Part shown: positions 10,590-23,170 of the stretch, one piece after another
Layout of the letters: each line of letters starts with the position of its first letter
Numbering within the stretch: the first letter of the stretch is position 1
Source: Shinisaurus crocodilurus
Lineage: Eukaryota > Chordata > Lepidosauria > Squamata > Shinisauridae
Length of the DNA stretch: 64,000 bases
Direction of reading: 5' to 3'
Assembly: GCA_021292165.1 (NCBI GenBank)
Contig: CM037880.1
Location: 139,502,564 to 139,566,563, forward strand
Made by a program: the position numbers and the translations under genes
The notes under the pieces: model-generated
The model's input: the letters and a program-made list of their open reading frames with translations, nothing else
The model's database searches: none
Told to the model about the DNA's origin: nothing

Positions 10590-11755
10590 TCTTTCTCCTT
10601 TGCAATTATGATTTGCCTTGCACTCAATAGAACATTTATGCTAGAATACATAAATTTCAGACTGCAGCACCACTAACAAACATGCAGAAGTTTGAGTATA
10701 AATGTGCCGCTCTCCCCCCCCCAACACACACTTTGATATGATCTTATTCTCAAGCCAAAATGCAAAGAGGCTTTTCAACTCAACTTGGTTGCAGTTTAGC
10801 TACCAGGGGCCAGTGATGTTGGTTGTAACAGTGAATAAAGCTTCTCTGGTTTAAATGTAGCAGCCATTTTTAATACTGTGGTCTTATTTGGATTTTAAGC
10901 ACACCACAGTTCCCTCTTTCATCAGAACTCAGAGAACTGTGGTATAGTTAAGCTATAGTTACTGAAAACAAGCTAGGATCACCCCATGATTTGAAATCCT
11001 GGCTTAAATGAAAGTTTAGACAAACAACACTTCCCCATGTTTGGATATCATGGGGAACTGTGGTTAGTTTAAAACTGGTATTGGATGCTTCCAACCTCCT
11101 CCTCCTGGACACAAAAGCAAACAAATCTGAGGCTTGCTGCAGGATCACTCAAGCTGGGAACCATGGTTTCCATTGTGTCTGAGCATATTGATCTGCTTGT
11201 ATGCAGTATCCTAGGAGGCCTGGTGGGCAAAAATAGGGAATCCCTGGGCAGCAGGAAAGTAGAGAGGCAAGCCCTGTTCATGCATTACTCATGTGAATAG
11301 GATAAGTGTGGTAAAAGAGGCAGCAAGGCCATACATTTAGCCCTGCTGTTGCTGTGTTTGGAATAACATCTGAAGTGGGGAGTCTCCTGTATTTGTAGAG
11401 TCTCCTTGTGCTGTTTAGAACCCTGCATAATCAGGGTTCTAAATTGTGCAAGGAGCCTCCATGGATACAGGAGGCAGCTCCAGAAGTTATGCTGAAAACA
11501 TCGGCAGCAGGGATGGGAGGAGTGACGTAGCTTTGGGAGCGGGGCTAGACATGCAGCCCTGCTGCCCCTTTCATCATGTTTGCCCTGTTCACCCAGCTTA
11601 CCCTGTTCACGTGAGTAACACATGAATAGGGCTGAGGTGTGGTGACAAAGGAGTGGGGACTGGAAAAGACTGAACTGTGGGCTTCCAGTCAGAAAGGGGC
11701 AGCTGACTGCACCTAGTTTCCTAGTTTCAGGTACTCTCTTACGAGCAATACAGGA
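10590..11755. other. single-copy sequence, nothing recognised
   Basis: Some internal palindromic phrases (GGAACTGTGGTTAG, AGAGAACTGTGGTATAG near 10,905-11,065) suggest a decayed MITE. Open frames at 11,285-11,623 (-) lack splice context and similarity. Confidence 0.4.
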
Positions 11756-11757
11756 TA

Positions 11758-11855
11758 TTATTATTATTTTTTATTAATTATATTTATACCCCGCCTTTTT
11801 TCCTGCAAGGAACCCAAGGCAGCTTACATAGTCCTCCTCCTGCTCTCCATTTGAG
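11758..11855 (-). mobile_element. SINE tail fragment
   Basis: Only the tail half remains (ATATTTATACCCCGCC, TTCCTGCAAGGAACCCAAGG, AGCTTACATAGTCCTCC). The head is missing. Confidence 0.75.
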
Positions 11856-11859
11856 AGAG

Positions 11860-13505
11860 CAAATATATATCCATAAATATATATCCATATATTTGGAGCA
11901 ATACAGGATATCCATATATTTGATTAGGTGACGTTTTGGACAAGTTACATGTGGAATGCCATTAAAGGCTTTAAGACAGGTAATGTAAGATCCTGGGTGG
12001 TCTCTGTTCCAAATAGTGCACTGTGTGTGTTTACATCAGGTGAAAGGATTACTTCCAAAGTGCATAAAATGAGGAGGGAAAAGCATGTTGATTTACATAT
12101 CTAGCCTTTCTGTTCAGCCATGTGTTAGTCAAGCGAGGCAGGTTTGATTCCTCCTCCCTGCCGCCTCGAGTTCATCGTTTATCATTAAAACAGAAAATAG
12201 ATAATGTCTCTGAAGCCTGGAGTGTGTGTGATATGTACCAGTCCCAAGTGTAATGCATTAGTAAAAGCCTGAAAATTTGAACCCCATCACTCTGTGCCCC
12301 TGTCACTTTATTTGTTTAGCCATCTAGGTGTATGGTTGGGTATTCAAGTGGGTAGTTTTGTAAAGAAATCTCTTGGAGTGGTTACACAGCTTATTTTTAG
12401 ATCTGCATTTTGTTTGCACTAAATGAAAAGGGGGAGGGAAAGAGGAGTACAATGTTTATTTAGAATCAGGGTTACCTGAGGTTATCTATTTTTTGTCTCA
12501 AGCTAGGGAAAGTTGGCAGTGCAGGTCACTAATCTCTCTGAATCCTACAAAATCAGCACATGCATGAACTCTTGGAATATATGAGCAACCCTGCAGAATG
12601 CAGTTAGCAATCTTCAAGTAATTCTGCTGAGGTTGCAAGCAGGAGTTGGTAGAGCACCTCAGCAATGTTTAGTGTACACTTAATCAGTACTTCACTCTAG
12701 ACAGGCAGGGATGGATGACTTGGGGGAAGGGTTTGTCCGGGCATCCCCCCCCCCCCAACACATCTACAAAGAATGATACTAAGAGTGGAGAGAGAGAGAA
12801 AAAAACTAATGCCATACCCAAGTGCTAAATCATTCAGATGCTTGGCCTTAGCTTAATTGATTTTGTGGTGGGAAAAGGAGGAATGCCAAGGAAGACTGAA
12901 GCCCAGTGAAGATGCCACATCAGTGCAGCTTGGCAGGCTGGCGTTCTGGCTTTTATAATTTATACTGGTGCCTTGTGTCTCTGTGTTTTCCCCACTGTAT
13001 TTAAAGAAAAAACACCTAACAACTAGATGTCCGTAGAAGGCAAACCACTTTTGCGCTTCTTGTTTTCTTTTCCCTTTGGAATCTTTGGCGAGTGTCTGCT
13101 TGATAGCTGTGTTTGCTGATCCCACCAGTACTCTCGGCACAGCTGTTCTGTTTCCACCTACTCAGTAACCTCAAAGAGGACTTGTGAGGACAGACACTGC
13201 TAGAAAACAGACTGTCCATATCTACATTTTTAAAGAAAAAATCTTTATCCATAATGATATTTGAAGGGGAGTTGCCAAAGTTTGAGGAGAGTAGCCAAGA
13301 GACTACCAAGAAGAAGAGAAATTATGCAGCAGCATAGAAATTAACTGCTTTAGTGAGACTTCCTTGGGAAATAGCCTACTTCAACAGATGAGCTAGCGAT
13401 TGCTGAGATATTTCCTTTCAAAAGAGAAAAATATCTTGCTACTCCTGTGTTTTGTGTACACACACACACTTTTTCATCCACTCTGTCACACCTTTCTTCA
13501 AATAA
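11860..13505. other. single-copy sequence, nothing recognised
   Basis: A C run lies at about 12,747-12,757. No exon or repeat is recognised. Confidence 0.5.
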
Positions 13506-13509
13506 TTGA

Positions 13510-13757
13510 TCTATTTATTTATTTATTTATTTATTATATTTATACCCTGCCTTTTTTCCTGCAAGGAACCCAAGGCGGCTTACATAATCCTCCTCCTCCT
13601 CTCCATTTTATCCTCACAACAACCCTGTGAGGTAGGTTAGGCTGAGAGGCAGTGACTGGCCCAAAGTCACCCAGTGAGTTTCATGGTCGAGCGGGGACTA
13701 GAACCCAGATCTCCCGAGTCCCAGTTGAACACTCTCACCACTACGCTACACTGGCTC
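13510..13757 (-). mobile_element. tRNA-headed squamate SINE
   Basis: A full-length minus copy: tail (TTATTTATTTATTATATTTA), CTGCAAGGAACCCAAGGCGG, CCTGTGAGGTAGGTTAGG, GGGGACTAGAACCCAGATC and head CACTACGCTACACTGGCTC. Confidence 0.85.
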
Positions 13758-13800
13758 TTATGTCTTACTGTTATGATACACTTGAGACTTTTTCAACCAT

Positions 13801-13900
13801 CCCCAATGTGGTGCCCTCCAGATGGTTCCCAACCTGGTGCCCTGACTGGCTGGGGCAGATGGGAGTTGTAGTCCAAATATCTGGAGAACACCGGATTGAA
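13801..13900. mobile_element. palindromic hAT-like MITE, rearranged
   Basis: CCCCAATGTGGTGCCCTCC is followed by a second CCCAACCTGGTGCCCTG, then GGGAGTTGTAGTCC and ATCTGGAGAACACCGG. The doubled left motif suggests a local rearrangement. Confidence 0.55.
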
Positions 13901-14445
13901 GAAGGCATCATGAACTTTAGGAAGAAAAAATGAACCTCAAGCAATTTTCATATAAATAATCTCATTTAGCAAGTATGATGTCTCCATAAACTTGAACTGC
14001 TTCTTCACTGGGGCCTCTCTTTATTTCTTTTTCACACCTATCCATTAGCTTCCAGAGCTCATGTGATTTTGCAAGATTGAAGCATAAGTGTTGTTACATC
14101 CACCCACCTTGGGAAACCCTATTTTATGCTAAGATGTTCTGGAAAAAGATTACAATCCCACTGATTAAATATGCAAATTAAATCTTAATATTTCAGTATA
14201 GATTTTGGGTATTTATCAGTTTCAATTCAAAACTCTCTCTCTGTCTGTCTTTTAAATAACCAAACGGAATGGAAAATCTGAGATATGCCATTCCTCACTT
14301 AAACAGATCTAAAATGTTAAATCTGCCCAGCCAGAGCTATATGCTAGGCTTGGCTAACAGTGTACACACACTTTTGACTGGAAGTGAACCTTTTGAGTTA
14401 ATGTTCTTTATTTTAAACTAGCAAAACTCCCAGCAGTATCATGGG

Positions 14446-14675
14446 GAGCCAGTGTGGCGTAGTGGTGAGAGTGCTGGGCTGGGACTCGAGAGATCCGGGT
14501 TCTAGTTTCCGCTCGGCCATAAAACTCACTGGGTGACTTTGGGCCAGTCACTGCCTCTCAGCCTAACCTACCTCACAGGGTTGTTGAGAGGATGAGGAGG
14601 ATTATGTAAGCCGCCTTGAGTTCCTTGCAGGAAAAAAGGTGGGGTATAAATATAATAAATAAATAGATAAATAAA
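14446..14675 (+). mobile_element. tRNA-headed squamate SINE with target duplication
   Basis: The head AGCCAGTGTGGCGTAGTGGT holds the A-box region and GGGTTCTAGTTTCC the B-box region. The CORE-like centre CACTGGGTGACTTTGGGCC and the tail GGTGGGGTATAAATATAATA follow, then AAATA repeats. The 8-mer ATGGGGAG occurs at 14,441-14,448 (its last bases merge with the head) and again at 14,676-14,683, a probable target duplication typical of LINE-driven retroposition. Confidence 0.85.
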
Positions 14676-15204
14676 ATGGGGAGGAGAGGCCTCACCCCTA
14701 CAAATCCCTGTAAAAGAGGGCTGAGCCACCAGGTGTCAGTGGTAAAAAGCAGCGCTTGCTCTCACTGCAACAATATCTGCAGTTGCAACACTTAATGTTT
14801 TCTCTATAGGAATGAGAGGATTACTCATGAGATTTACAGGCCAAATTAGACATGATGGTGGCAGCCACTTACATTTGTTCATGTGACTGCTTGTCCCCTC
14901 CCTTTTCCCCAGCTACTTTTCATCTAGCTTTGCTCACTTCCAGTATGGGAGCAAGAAAAAAAGGCCTTTGGGTGATGGACTTCAAGGAAGTAAGGTGTGG
15001 GGAAGGGGAGGGTTCCGCTTCCCTCTCCTGAATGCACCAATATATGTTAAAATAAGATGTCATTTATCTATTTTATATGCTTTATATATGAACGACAATA
15101 ATATGTGGACAACACACACAGCTGTTGATATTGCAACTAATTTGGTCCAACGGAAATGGGTTTATTGAGGATACTGCTGGGGTGGGACTAAATCGGCTCC
15201 CTTT

Positions 15205-15315
15205 AAGAACCAATTTATTTGTATTTATAAAATGTATATACTGCCCTTCAGTGCTTCCAGGGCAGTTTACAAAAAACTGAACACTATAAAATGTAAAACC
15301 CAAAAAACTACAGCA
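15205..15315 (-). mobile_element. L2/CR1-group LINE tail
   Basis: AATTTATTTGTATTTATAAA, ATACTGCCCTTCAGTGCTTC and AGGGCAGTTTACAAAAAACT are the inverted 3' end of an L2-type LINE. Confidence 0.5.
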
Positions 15316-15455
15316 GATGTATGTCTTTGGTGCTGAAAAGTTAAGTAACATTCGTGCCAGGCCAGTCTCCCTGGGGAGTAAGTTGCAGAGCAGACGCAGC
15401 AACCAAAAAAGGCTTTCAGGTGGTGGTGGGACCTGGAAGAGAAGCTGCCCCAATT

Positions 15456-15702
15456 TATTTATTTTTATTTATTATATTTATACCCCGCCTTTTTTCCTGC
15501 AAGGAACCCAAGGCGTCTTACATAATCTTCCTCCTCCTCTCCATTTTATCCTCACAACAACCCTGTGAGGTAGGTTAGGCTGAGAGGCAGTGACTGGCCC
15601 AAAGTCACCCACTGAGTTTCATGACCAAGCGGGGACTATAACCCGGATCTCTCGAGTCCCAGTCCAACACTCTCACCACCACTACGCCACACTGGCTCTC
15701 CA
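15456..15702 (-). mobile_element. tRNA-headed squamate SINE
   Basis: Complete minus copy, with TTATATTTATACCCCGCC at the tail and CTACGCCACACTGGCTCTCC at the head. The head region has an extra CACCAC triplet expansion. Confidence 0.85.
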
Positions 15703-16008
15703 TAGCCCCATAGTATGACCCTTAGTTATGATGAACTTGGAATTTGCCCTACACACATAGAATGAAGTGGTAGACCTCTGGACTGTATCACTTCAGACTT
15801 GGGGCTGAGTCTTATTTTGAATGTCCCTCCACTTGCTGAAAGTAAAAAAGAAGCAGTACATCAAGGAGAAATAGGTTAGGCTAGCCTGCTTCCTGTTGTC
15901 CTACTGCGGGCATGAAGGTGCTTTTTGTTATTGGCTTATAACATGTAGGTGATCATTCAAAAACATGATCTTCCACCTGGAAGTGGTAGAGTCTGTTTAT
16001 AGATTAAT

Positions 16009-16080
16009 AGATTATAGAGTTGGAAGGGGCCTACAAGGCCATCGAGTCCAACCCCCTGCTCAATGCAGCAACCTACCACC
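16009..16080 (-). mobile_element. CR1-type LINE 3' end fragment
   Basis: GATTATAGAGTTGGAAGGGG, CCTACAAGGCCATCGAGTCC and AACCCCCTGCTCAATGCAG are the inverse of the conserved CR1 terminus. Confidence 0.7.
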
Positions 16081-16192
16081 TCAAGACTTTATTACCTCAT
16101 TCTGCTGTATATGTAGATCAGGCCTCAGTCGCACTACTAGAGTGTGCTAAAATGTTAGAAGAGTCCCAATACTGGGGGGAAAGGCAGGTTAT

Positions 16193-16194
16193 AA

Positions 16195-16244
<50 letters not shown>

Positions 16245-16252
16245 GTAGTAGT
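16193..16252. repeat. (AAT)n microsatellite
   Basis: About 17 AAT units ending in a few AGT units. Confidence 0.95.
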
Positions 16253-16769
16253 AGGAGGAGATGGATGGAATGTTATGTACATGGCTAAATGCCACACTGG
16301 ACATGATGGTAGAAGTGCTTTCAGTCACTGTCTCTGACATAAAGTTGCTAGTTTGCACACTAGTCAACAAATGAGCACACTATTCCAGGGAACAAGATGG
16401 TTTTCTTTGTTCACTTGACTGCTCTTTCTCATTACTGCACTGCCCACTACTGAGGTTGAGTCTTAGACTGGTAATCATTGTTACAGCACTCTTCATGCCC
16501 AAAGTTATTTAATGAATGTTCCCCTTTATACTGCATACTGAAGAAAATTGTTGGCTGTTTTTAATCCTGGTAACAATAGGGCAGCTGAAAATATTGAACA
16601 TTAGTACAACTTCACTTCCTGTCCACGCCCTGGTTCATTTGCCTAGTGTTTTAACCTCCAGAAACAATGGAATTATTTCAAATAATGCATCTATCAACAG
16701 ACCATCTTTCTTTTAGATTCCTCTAAAAGATGGGATTCTGTTCTAAAATCATTCGACAATATGTGATGG

Positions 16770-16956
16770 GGGCGTTTTAGTTTTTTTATCAGGTCCCTGT
16801 AGCTGTATTGCCAATTTTTAAAAACTTGTCTTTAAACTACTTTAAGTTCTTGAGCGTTAAAAGTTTTATTTTATGTTTTTCATGTTGTGAACCGCCCAGA
16901 GAGCTTTGGCTCTTGGGCGGTATAGAAATGTAATGAATGAATGAATGAATGAACGA
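16770..16956 (+). mobile_element. L2/CR1-group LINE 3' end
   Basis: GTGAACCGCCCAGAGAGC, TTTGGCTCTTGGGCGGTATA, then GAAATGTAATGAATGAATGA. This is the same terminus, in opposite orientation, as at 43,536 and 63,943. Confidence 0.75.
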
Positions 16957-17257
16957 AATGCCATGTCCTTTTCAGCTGTCTGGAATTTTAATTTGTGCAA
17001 GAACTTGTTTTCCCCAGAAAGTCAGTTATTGAATTCTTCCACGTGGTGGGATGTGGTGTACAGCAAGAGGGTTAACCTAGTCAAGTGTGTTACTGTTATT
17101 GTTATTCTTTATTTTCTTCTTCTACTGGGCCACAATACTTCCTCCTAATTATTTGAGTCTAGATCTGATTTTCTAATTCCACCAGAATAGTTTAACGAAC
17201 CTGTTCAGTCTTTCTGCTCCTTAGCATTTCTTTTTAAAGGACACATTCCTTTAAGCT

Positions 17258-17372
17258 AGCCTTCTCCAACCTGGTGCCCTCCAGATGTGTTGGACAGCGA
17301 ATCCCATAATTTACAGGGATTATGGGAGTTGCAGTCCAACACATTAGAAGGCACCAGTTTGCGGAAGGCTGA
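17258..17372. mobile_element. palindromic hAT-like MITE
   Basis: CCTTCTCCAACCTGGTGCCC and CCAGATGTGTTGGACAGC are repeated inverted as GGGAGTTGCAGTCCAACACA and GCACCAGTTTGCGGAAGGC. Confidence 0.75.
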
Positions 17373-17374
17373 GG

Positions 17375-19017
17375 TGAGTATGAACACTGTCTGGAATGAA
17401 TTTGAAATGCACGATATAGAATGTGTAAAGCTGGAGTTGATAGCATTCAGAATAAAGGTGAAAAGTTTGAAGTGACTGTAAACAGCAAATACTGTCTTAA
17501 CTTATATCTTCCTTTCCATAAACAAGTGTCAAACCAAACTCTGGTAAAAACAAACAAGTAGTGTTGGGGCAATGTTTGATTCCCCCATACCACACATGGG
17601 ATATGTGTTCCCCACCTGTCCTATACTGGTTGGGCTCATGGTTCAATATCCTCTACCTAATTTCTTGTGCAGGTGTAAATCTTTTAAAATACAGATGATT
17701 GAAAAGAGGATTTGTGTGTGTGTAGAAATACTTTTTCTTATTTTGCATCAAAACATCTTTTCTTGTCTTATTATGAGTAATGATAATGAGCAATGTAGGA
17801 AACAGCTTCATAGATGATAAAGGACATTACAGAAGTCATGCTGTGAGTTAACTGTAAACCAAATTGTGTTCAAATCATCAGCCTAGGGGAATGGTCCCCT
17901 ACTGTGCTTTCTCCTTTCTCTGTTTTCCAATAAGATTTACAATTTTGTTGCTGAAGAAAAACACTGAAGTTCCACTAATTGTAAAGAGGCGATGCTTAAA
18001 TAATGAAATATTTAAGCTGTTTTTCTTAACACTTTGACAGGAGTCTACACATTTTGGTTTGGCTTAGTAGCCAGGCATTAGTTTTGTTCGCCACTGAGCC
18101 CTCCTCCTCTGAGTTTTCTGTATGTGGCATGTGGGGTGGTTGCTATACTAGCTTTATACAAAGCCAGAAGCAGTGTGAGATTCCATTGCCACTTCTGGCC
18201 AGCATTTGGAGCACAGAGAACATGTGGATATCTTCCCTGCCTGTGGAGCATTTGGGACAAGACTGGCCACGTACCTTCTGTGGCCTTGTAGATAGCTCCA
18301 GTACTGGAGAATCTGTGTACAGAGACTTGTGCCTTTCAGAACCAGATGTCACATGATGTGGCCAGTCCATGATAGATCTCTTGATGTCTTTTTTTTTAAA
18401 GCTTAAGTGCAGCCTTCGGGTGGGATGGAAATTGGTTTGGAGATTGTGAAGCTTGGCGAGGGGGTGTTTATTAAGCCCCCCCTACCCCCGCCCCATGCTG
18501 TTTTCTTAGTTGAAATCATACCCTGAAACTTTACATCCTGCTGGAGAAAAAAGAGACGGGACCCATATTGTGCCTGTCGTATTTCCCCAGTGGGGAGGGG
18601 GGTATTTTGATTAGAAAAACTGCGGTAAACACCAGCCAGTATATTACTTCTTATGCAGTTTGGCCCTTAGACCCACATTTATTCTGTGCATCTTGCTATA
18701 TTAGGCTTCAGAATGAATTAGGGAATTCCTGTTCTTATGCATGTGTTACTTATTGTACTGTACTGAAATTTTTTTTTTTTTTTGAATAGGTATGTTTTGT
18801 AGGCTTCTGTAGCTCACACAATATACAGTGTCTCATGTTTCTAAAAATCTCCTTTGGTGCTATATTGGAAATATACTGAAAATGTAACACATGTGTTCAC
18901 TGCACCACATTTCAGGAGGAAAATATCCCCCCCCCCATTTTATTTAATGTTTGACTGCCTCTGCCTTCTGTGGCATCCCCTGCTGATTAAAGGGTCAGGA
19001 TGTGTCCCCATACTTGT
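17375..19017. other. single-copy sequence, nothing recognised
   Basis: The stretch at 18,054-18,370 is open on both strands but has no splice context or known similarity. The T run at 18,767-18,783 is the only simple repeat. Confidence 0.45.
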
Positions 19018-19029
19018 ATCTCTCTTGTC

Positions 19030-20510
19030 TGGTTCTCTTACTTTTGTCTATATGTGCAGAACATAATCTCACTATCACAAACACGCTCTTTCGACAAAAG
19101 AATAAGTTTAAAACATCATGGCAGCACCCACGGTCAAAGCACTGGCATCTTCTGGATTATGTAATTGTCCGTGTTAGAGATCGCCGCGATGTACTTCTTA
19201 CTAGGGCCATGGTGAGTGCCGACGACTGCTGGACAGACCACCGACTAATCCGGTCCACAATGGTTATCAACATTGCTCCCCAACGTAGGCTTCAAGGAAG
19301 GAAACCAAGGCGTAAAATGAACATCCAAGTCCTTCAAGATCCTATTAAGCAAACTCATCTTCAATCACTTCTTAAGGAACATCTACCTACGGAACCTCCT
19401 GACAACATTGAGGACCATTGGTCTAAGCTGAAAACCTCCATTACTGCAGCTTGTGAACAAACTATTGGATATGAAACTAAGAAACATCAGGATTGGTTTG
19501 ATGAAAATGACAATGAGATTAAATATATAATTGACCAAAAAAGGAAAGCCTTCCAAATATGGCAAAATGATATTAACTGCGCTGCCAAGAAAAAAACCTA
19601 CGCTAGCGCAAAGGCTGAGGTCCAAAGAAGAACAAGAGAACTTAAGAACGCTTGGTGGAAAAAGAAAGCTGAAGAAATTCAACAACTTGCAGAATCTCAT
19701 GATGCACGGGGCTTTTTTAAGGCCACAAGGGCCATTTATGGACCAAAAACCTATGGTACAAACCCTTTACAATCAAAAGATGGCACCAAACTCTTAAAAG
19801 ACAAAGAGTCTATTGCACTGCGTTGGAAAGAGCATTATTATGACCTTTTAAATCGTAAGTCTAAGGTGGATAATGAGATTTTTTCGCAAATCCCGCAAAA
19901 ACAAATTAAAGAGGAACTTGCAATACTCCCCACTTTGGATGAAGTAAAAAAAGCCATTAATCAAATGAAGAACAACAAAGCTAGTGGACCGGATGGGATT
20001 CCTGCTGAAATCTTTAAAGAAGGGGGGCCCGAACTTGTACAACATCTTCATAAACTCATCGAAAAAATCTGGATAAGAGAAGAGATCCCAGAAGACTTCA
20101 GGGATGCCATAATTATCACCCTCTTTAAGAAGGGTGATAGAACAGACTGTGGAAACTATCGGGGCATTTCTCTCTTAGCAACCGCAGGTAAAATATTTGC
20201 TAGGATTCTCGCAAACCGTCTTCTATCTATTTCAGAAGAGATCCTCCCTGAAACTCAATATGGTTTCCGCCCCTCTAGAGGGACAGTAGACATGATTTTT
20301 ACTGCACGTCAGCTCCAAGAAAAATGCCGGGAGCAAAATCAACCCCTTTATATGGCATTTATCGATTTGGCTAAGGCCTTTGATACTGTAGACCGTACAG
20401 CTCTCTGGACTATCCTTATGAAAATTGGATGCCCCAATAAATTTGTGAATATCTTGCGACTTGACGGCAACGGTTTTGGACAACAACGGCTCTCATGGTG
20501 CTCCATTTAA
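19030..20510 (+). pseudogene. LINE ORF2 fragment: endonuclease C-terminus and RT, part 1
   Basis: The reading frame enters mid-endonuclease: HWHLLDYVIVRVRDRRD and then DDCWTDHRLI, the TDH motif of APE-like nucleases. A linker rich in K and E follows. The reverse transcriptase begins near 19,930 with NKASGPDGIPAEIFKEG, then RDAIIITLFKKGDR, NYRGISLLATAGKIFARIL, YGFRPSRGTVD and motif A FIDLAKAFDTVDR (catalytic D). Near 20,460 the frame is lost: a small deletion after the stretch FVNILRL throws the downstream sequence into another frame and a stop follows at 20,510. Apart from this lesion the frame is intact, which suggests a young insertion. It would have encoded the endonuclease/RT used for target-primed integration. 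Confidence 0.85.
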
Positions 20511-21660
20511 AGTGGGATCAGGTGTTAAACAGGGATGTGTTATCGCCCCAACATTATTTGCCATTTTCATCGCCATGGTTTTACATCTTGTCAAGGGGAA
20601 ACTTCCCACCGGTGTGGGAATTATATATCGAACAGATGGAAAGCTTTTTAATCTCAGCAGGCTGAAAGCAAAAAGTAAGGTAATTACAACCTCCGTTGTG
20701 GAACTTCAGTATGCTGATGATAATGTGGTCTCCGCACATTCAGAGGATGATCTCCAAACTATCCTAAATGCTTTTGCAGAAGCATACGAAAAACTTGGTC
20801 TCTCACTTAACATCAAAAAAACCAAAGTGCTTCATCAGCAAGTGCAAGCCAATCCTTTGGTGATGCCATCTATCCAGCTTGGCGGGACAATACTGGAAAA
20901 TGTCGATCATTTTCTCTATCTTGGCAGCTATCTTTCTGTTACAGCTAACATCGACAGTGAAATCCAGCATCGTCTGAGCTCCGCAAGTGCCGCATTTTCT
21001 CGAATGAAACATAGAGTGTTCGAGGATCGGGATATTTGTAAGAAGACCAAAACACTGGTTTATGAAGCCATTGTATTACCAACTTTATTGTATGCCTGCG
21101 AAACATGGACTATCTATAAACGTCACTTCCAACTCCTTGAAAGGTTTCATCAACGTTGCCTCCGGAAAATCCTGCAAATTACTTGGGAAGATAGGCGAAC
21201 AAATGTCAGTGTACTGGAAGAAGCAAAGACTACTAGCATTGAAAAAATGATCCTTCAACGCCAACTTCAGTGGACCGGTCATGTTGTTCGAATGCCTGAC
21301 TGCCGTCTCCCAAAGCAGTTACTTTACTCCCAACTCAAGGATGGAAAGCGGAATATCGGTGGTCAATATAAGAGGTTTAAAGATGTTCATAAGGCTAATC
21401 TAAAAAAATGCAATATAAAGATCGAAAACTGGGAAGCTCTGGCCCATGAACGATCTAAATGGAGGTTGGCCTTTCACAAAGGTTCCATGGACTTTGAAGA
21501 AGCCCGAGTGCAAGGTGAAAGGGAGAAACGTGCTAAGCGAAAAGCACGTCAAATGAATCCTTTACAGGACCATCTTCTATCTGGTAACCTGTGTCCTCAC
21601 TGTGGGAAGCTGTGTGGATCTAGAATTGGCCTCCACAGTCACTTACGGACCCATCGCTAG
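20461..21660 (+). pseudogene. LINE ORF2 fragment: RT part 2, C-terminal C2H2 finger
   Basis: The frame resumes with KVGSGVKQGCVIAPTLF (RT motif B) and LQYADDNVV (motif C, catalytic YADD). A thumb and linker follow (LNIKKTKVLH, YLGSYLSVTANIDSEI, LLYACETWTIYKRH, LERFHQRCLRKILQI). The C-terminus has basic stretches (REKRAKRKARQ) and a C-x2-C-x12-H-x3-H finger beginning CPHCGKLC and ending HSHLRTH. The stop at 21,658 is followed by about 85 bp of 3' UTR and the GAT-repeat tail. The coding part is open for its whole length. Confidence 0.85.
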
Positions 21661-21756
21661 AGTCTACACAATCTTCTTTAGAATTTCCTCCTTTTATCCC
21701 GGAAGACAATCTTACTCGGTCACGAGTGATCGCCTGATGATGATGATCTCTCTTGT

Positions 21757-22848
21757 GAGGGTTTCTTTCCAGACCCCTTGTAATACAGAGAAACTGGCAA
21801 TTAGTGACCTTCTGCATCACTAGTTCCTTCTTCTGGGCATTAGACTTGATGTTATACATCTTGGCATGTGAAGATTTAGAGCATGGCCCTTGACCCCATC
21901 ACCAGAGTAGTGGCTCCAGCTGCCAAAGATGTAGGAGCAGAGTAATGGGGAAATGGCAACCCAGGCTCTTCTATGTGGATTAGAGTAGGCTGATGTGTTT
22001 CTACTTCTCTTATTCACTTAACTGATGGAAAGCATATGATGCAGGCTTGAAAGTACAGCAGTGTTAGACTTGCTTAATATGTGGATATGTGTATAAGAGT
22101 GTTTTGAATGGGGAGAGGTAGACCAAGAAAAGGGGAATTCCATATGGTGTGTGTTATATCTGTGCCCAATTATGCGGTCAACCAAACTCAGCCCAGATGC
22201 TGGTATGTATTTATCAAATGCTAACCCTTCACCAAAGTCCATGAATTCGTCCTACACCCACCCACCCCTTCTCTCTCCTGCATGTGTGCGGGAGAGGGAG
22301 AAATGCACATAGGGATAAGTTAATTCATTTGGACTAAAGCTATAGACAAAGTCTTTTGAGCTTCAGAGTAATTGAAAATAAGAGTTGACATGTCAAAAAA
22401 GCACTCACTTCAATTAACAACAGTGATGTTAGAACGTTAACACTGAATGACTTGGGGAGAAAGATAACTAGGTTTGACATGCTAAGAAAGCATTTTATGC
22501 AGCTTTGTGATGGCACTAAGGATTTATCACGAAAGATTAGTGGCTCGATTTAAAAAAAAGTTCAGAAGGGAAATAAATATTTTGCATGACTTTGAACACC
22601 TCTGCTGGTTAATTATAGTCAGTAAAATATTTCAGAGGTCCATTGGAAGAAAGCACAATGGGAAAACAGGTAATTTGAGTGGTTATTGAACTAATGCTAT
22701 TTTGTTGTGCTGGGTAATAGAATTGTGTGTGAGGTTTTTTGAACTTCTGGTGTTATCAGCATTTGAAGCATATATTTGTAGCCTTAAAGTTTATAAACTT
22801 GCACATTTTAAAATAAAAGTGGAGGTATTTATGAAGCTCGTTTTTTGG
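21757..22848. other. single-copy sequence, nothing recognised
   Basis: AT-rich. No exon-like frame with splice sites was found. Confidence 0.5.
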
Positions 22849-22850
22849 TC

Positions 22851-23090
22851 AACAGTCCGGTGTAGTGGTTAGAGTGTTTGACTGGGACTTGGGAGATCCA
22901 GGTTCTAGTCCCCACTCAGCCATGAAACTCACTGGGTGACTTTGGGCCAGTCAATAACTCTCAGCCTCACCTACCTCACAGGGTTGTGGTGAGGATAAAA
23001 TGGGGAGGAGGAAGAACATGTAAGACGCCTTGGGTTTCTTGCAAAAAAAAAGGGGGGGGATATAAATGTAGTCGTGAATAAAAATATAAA
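22851..23090 (+). mobile_element. tRNA-headed squamate SINE, diverged
   Basis: GTCCGGTGTAGTGGTTAGAG, CCAGGTTCTAGTCCCCACTC, CACTGGGTGACTTTGGGCC and GTAAGACGCCTTGGGTTTC, ending in an A run, a G run and ATATAAATGTAG. Confidence 0.8.
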
Positions 23091-23170
23091 AGCCAGCATA
23101 TTCTATGGTTTTCTGTATTCCCTTAGAATTGCCGCCTACACAAAGTCCCACTAAGAGCCATCTGGTGCAA

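Larger units (their letters stand above)
19029..21745 (+). mobile_element. APE-type LINE copy 1, 5'-truncated, with 11-bp target duplication
   Basis: The element is bounded by the direct repeat ATCTCTCTTGT (19,018-19,028 and 21,746-21,756) and ends in a (GAT)n tail, as expected of target-primed reverse transcription. It begins inside the endonuclease domain, so it is 5'-truncated. I place it in the RTE-like group of APE LINEs because of the tandem-triplet tail, but the clade is not certain. A shorter copy lies at 43,561-44,266. Confidence 0.9.

Noticed and set aside
9530..10676. Long open frames on both strands (up to 174 residues) in the GC-rich block
   Set aside because: They fall in a CpG-rich tandem repeat inside a hAT element; stop codons are rare there by composition, and frames are open in several phases at once.
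18054..18370. Overlapping 100- and 75-residue frames
   Set aside because: Both strands are open and neither has protein-like composition, splice context or similarity.
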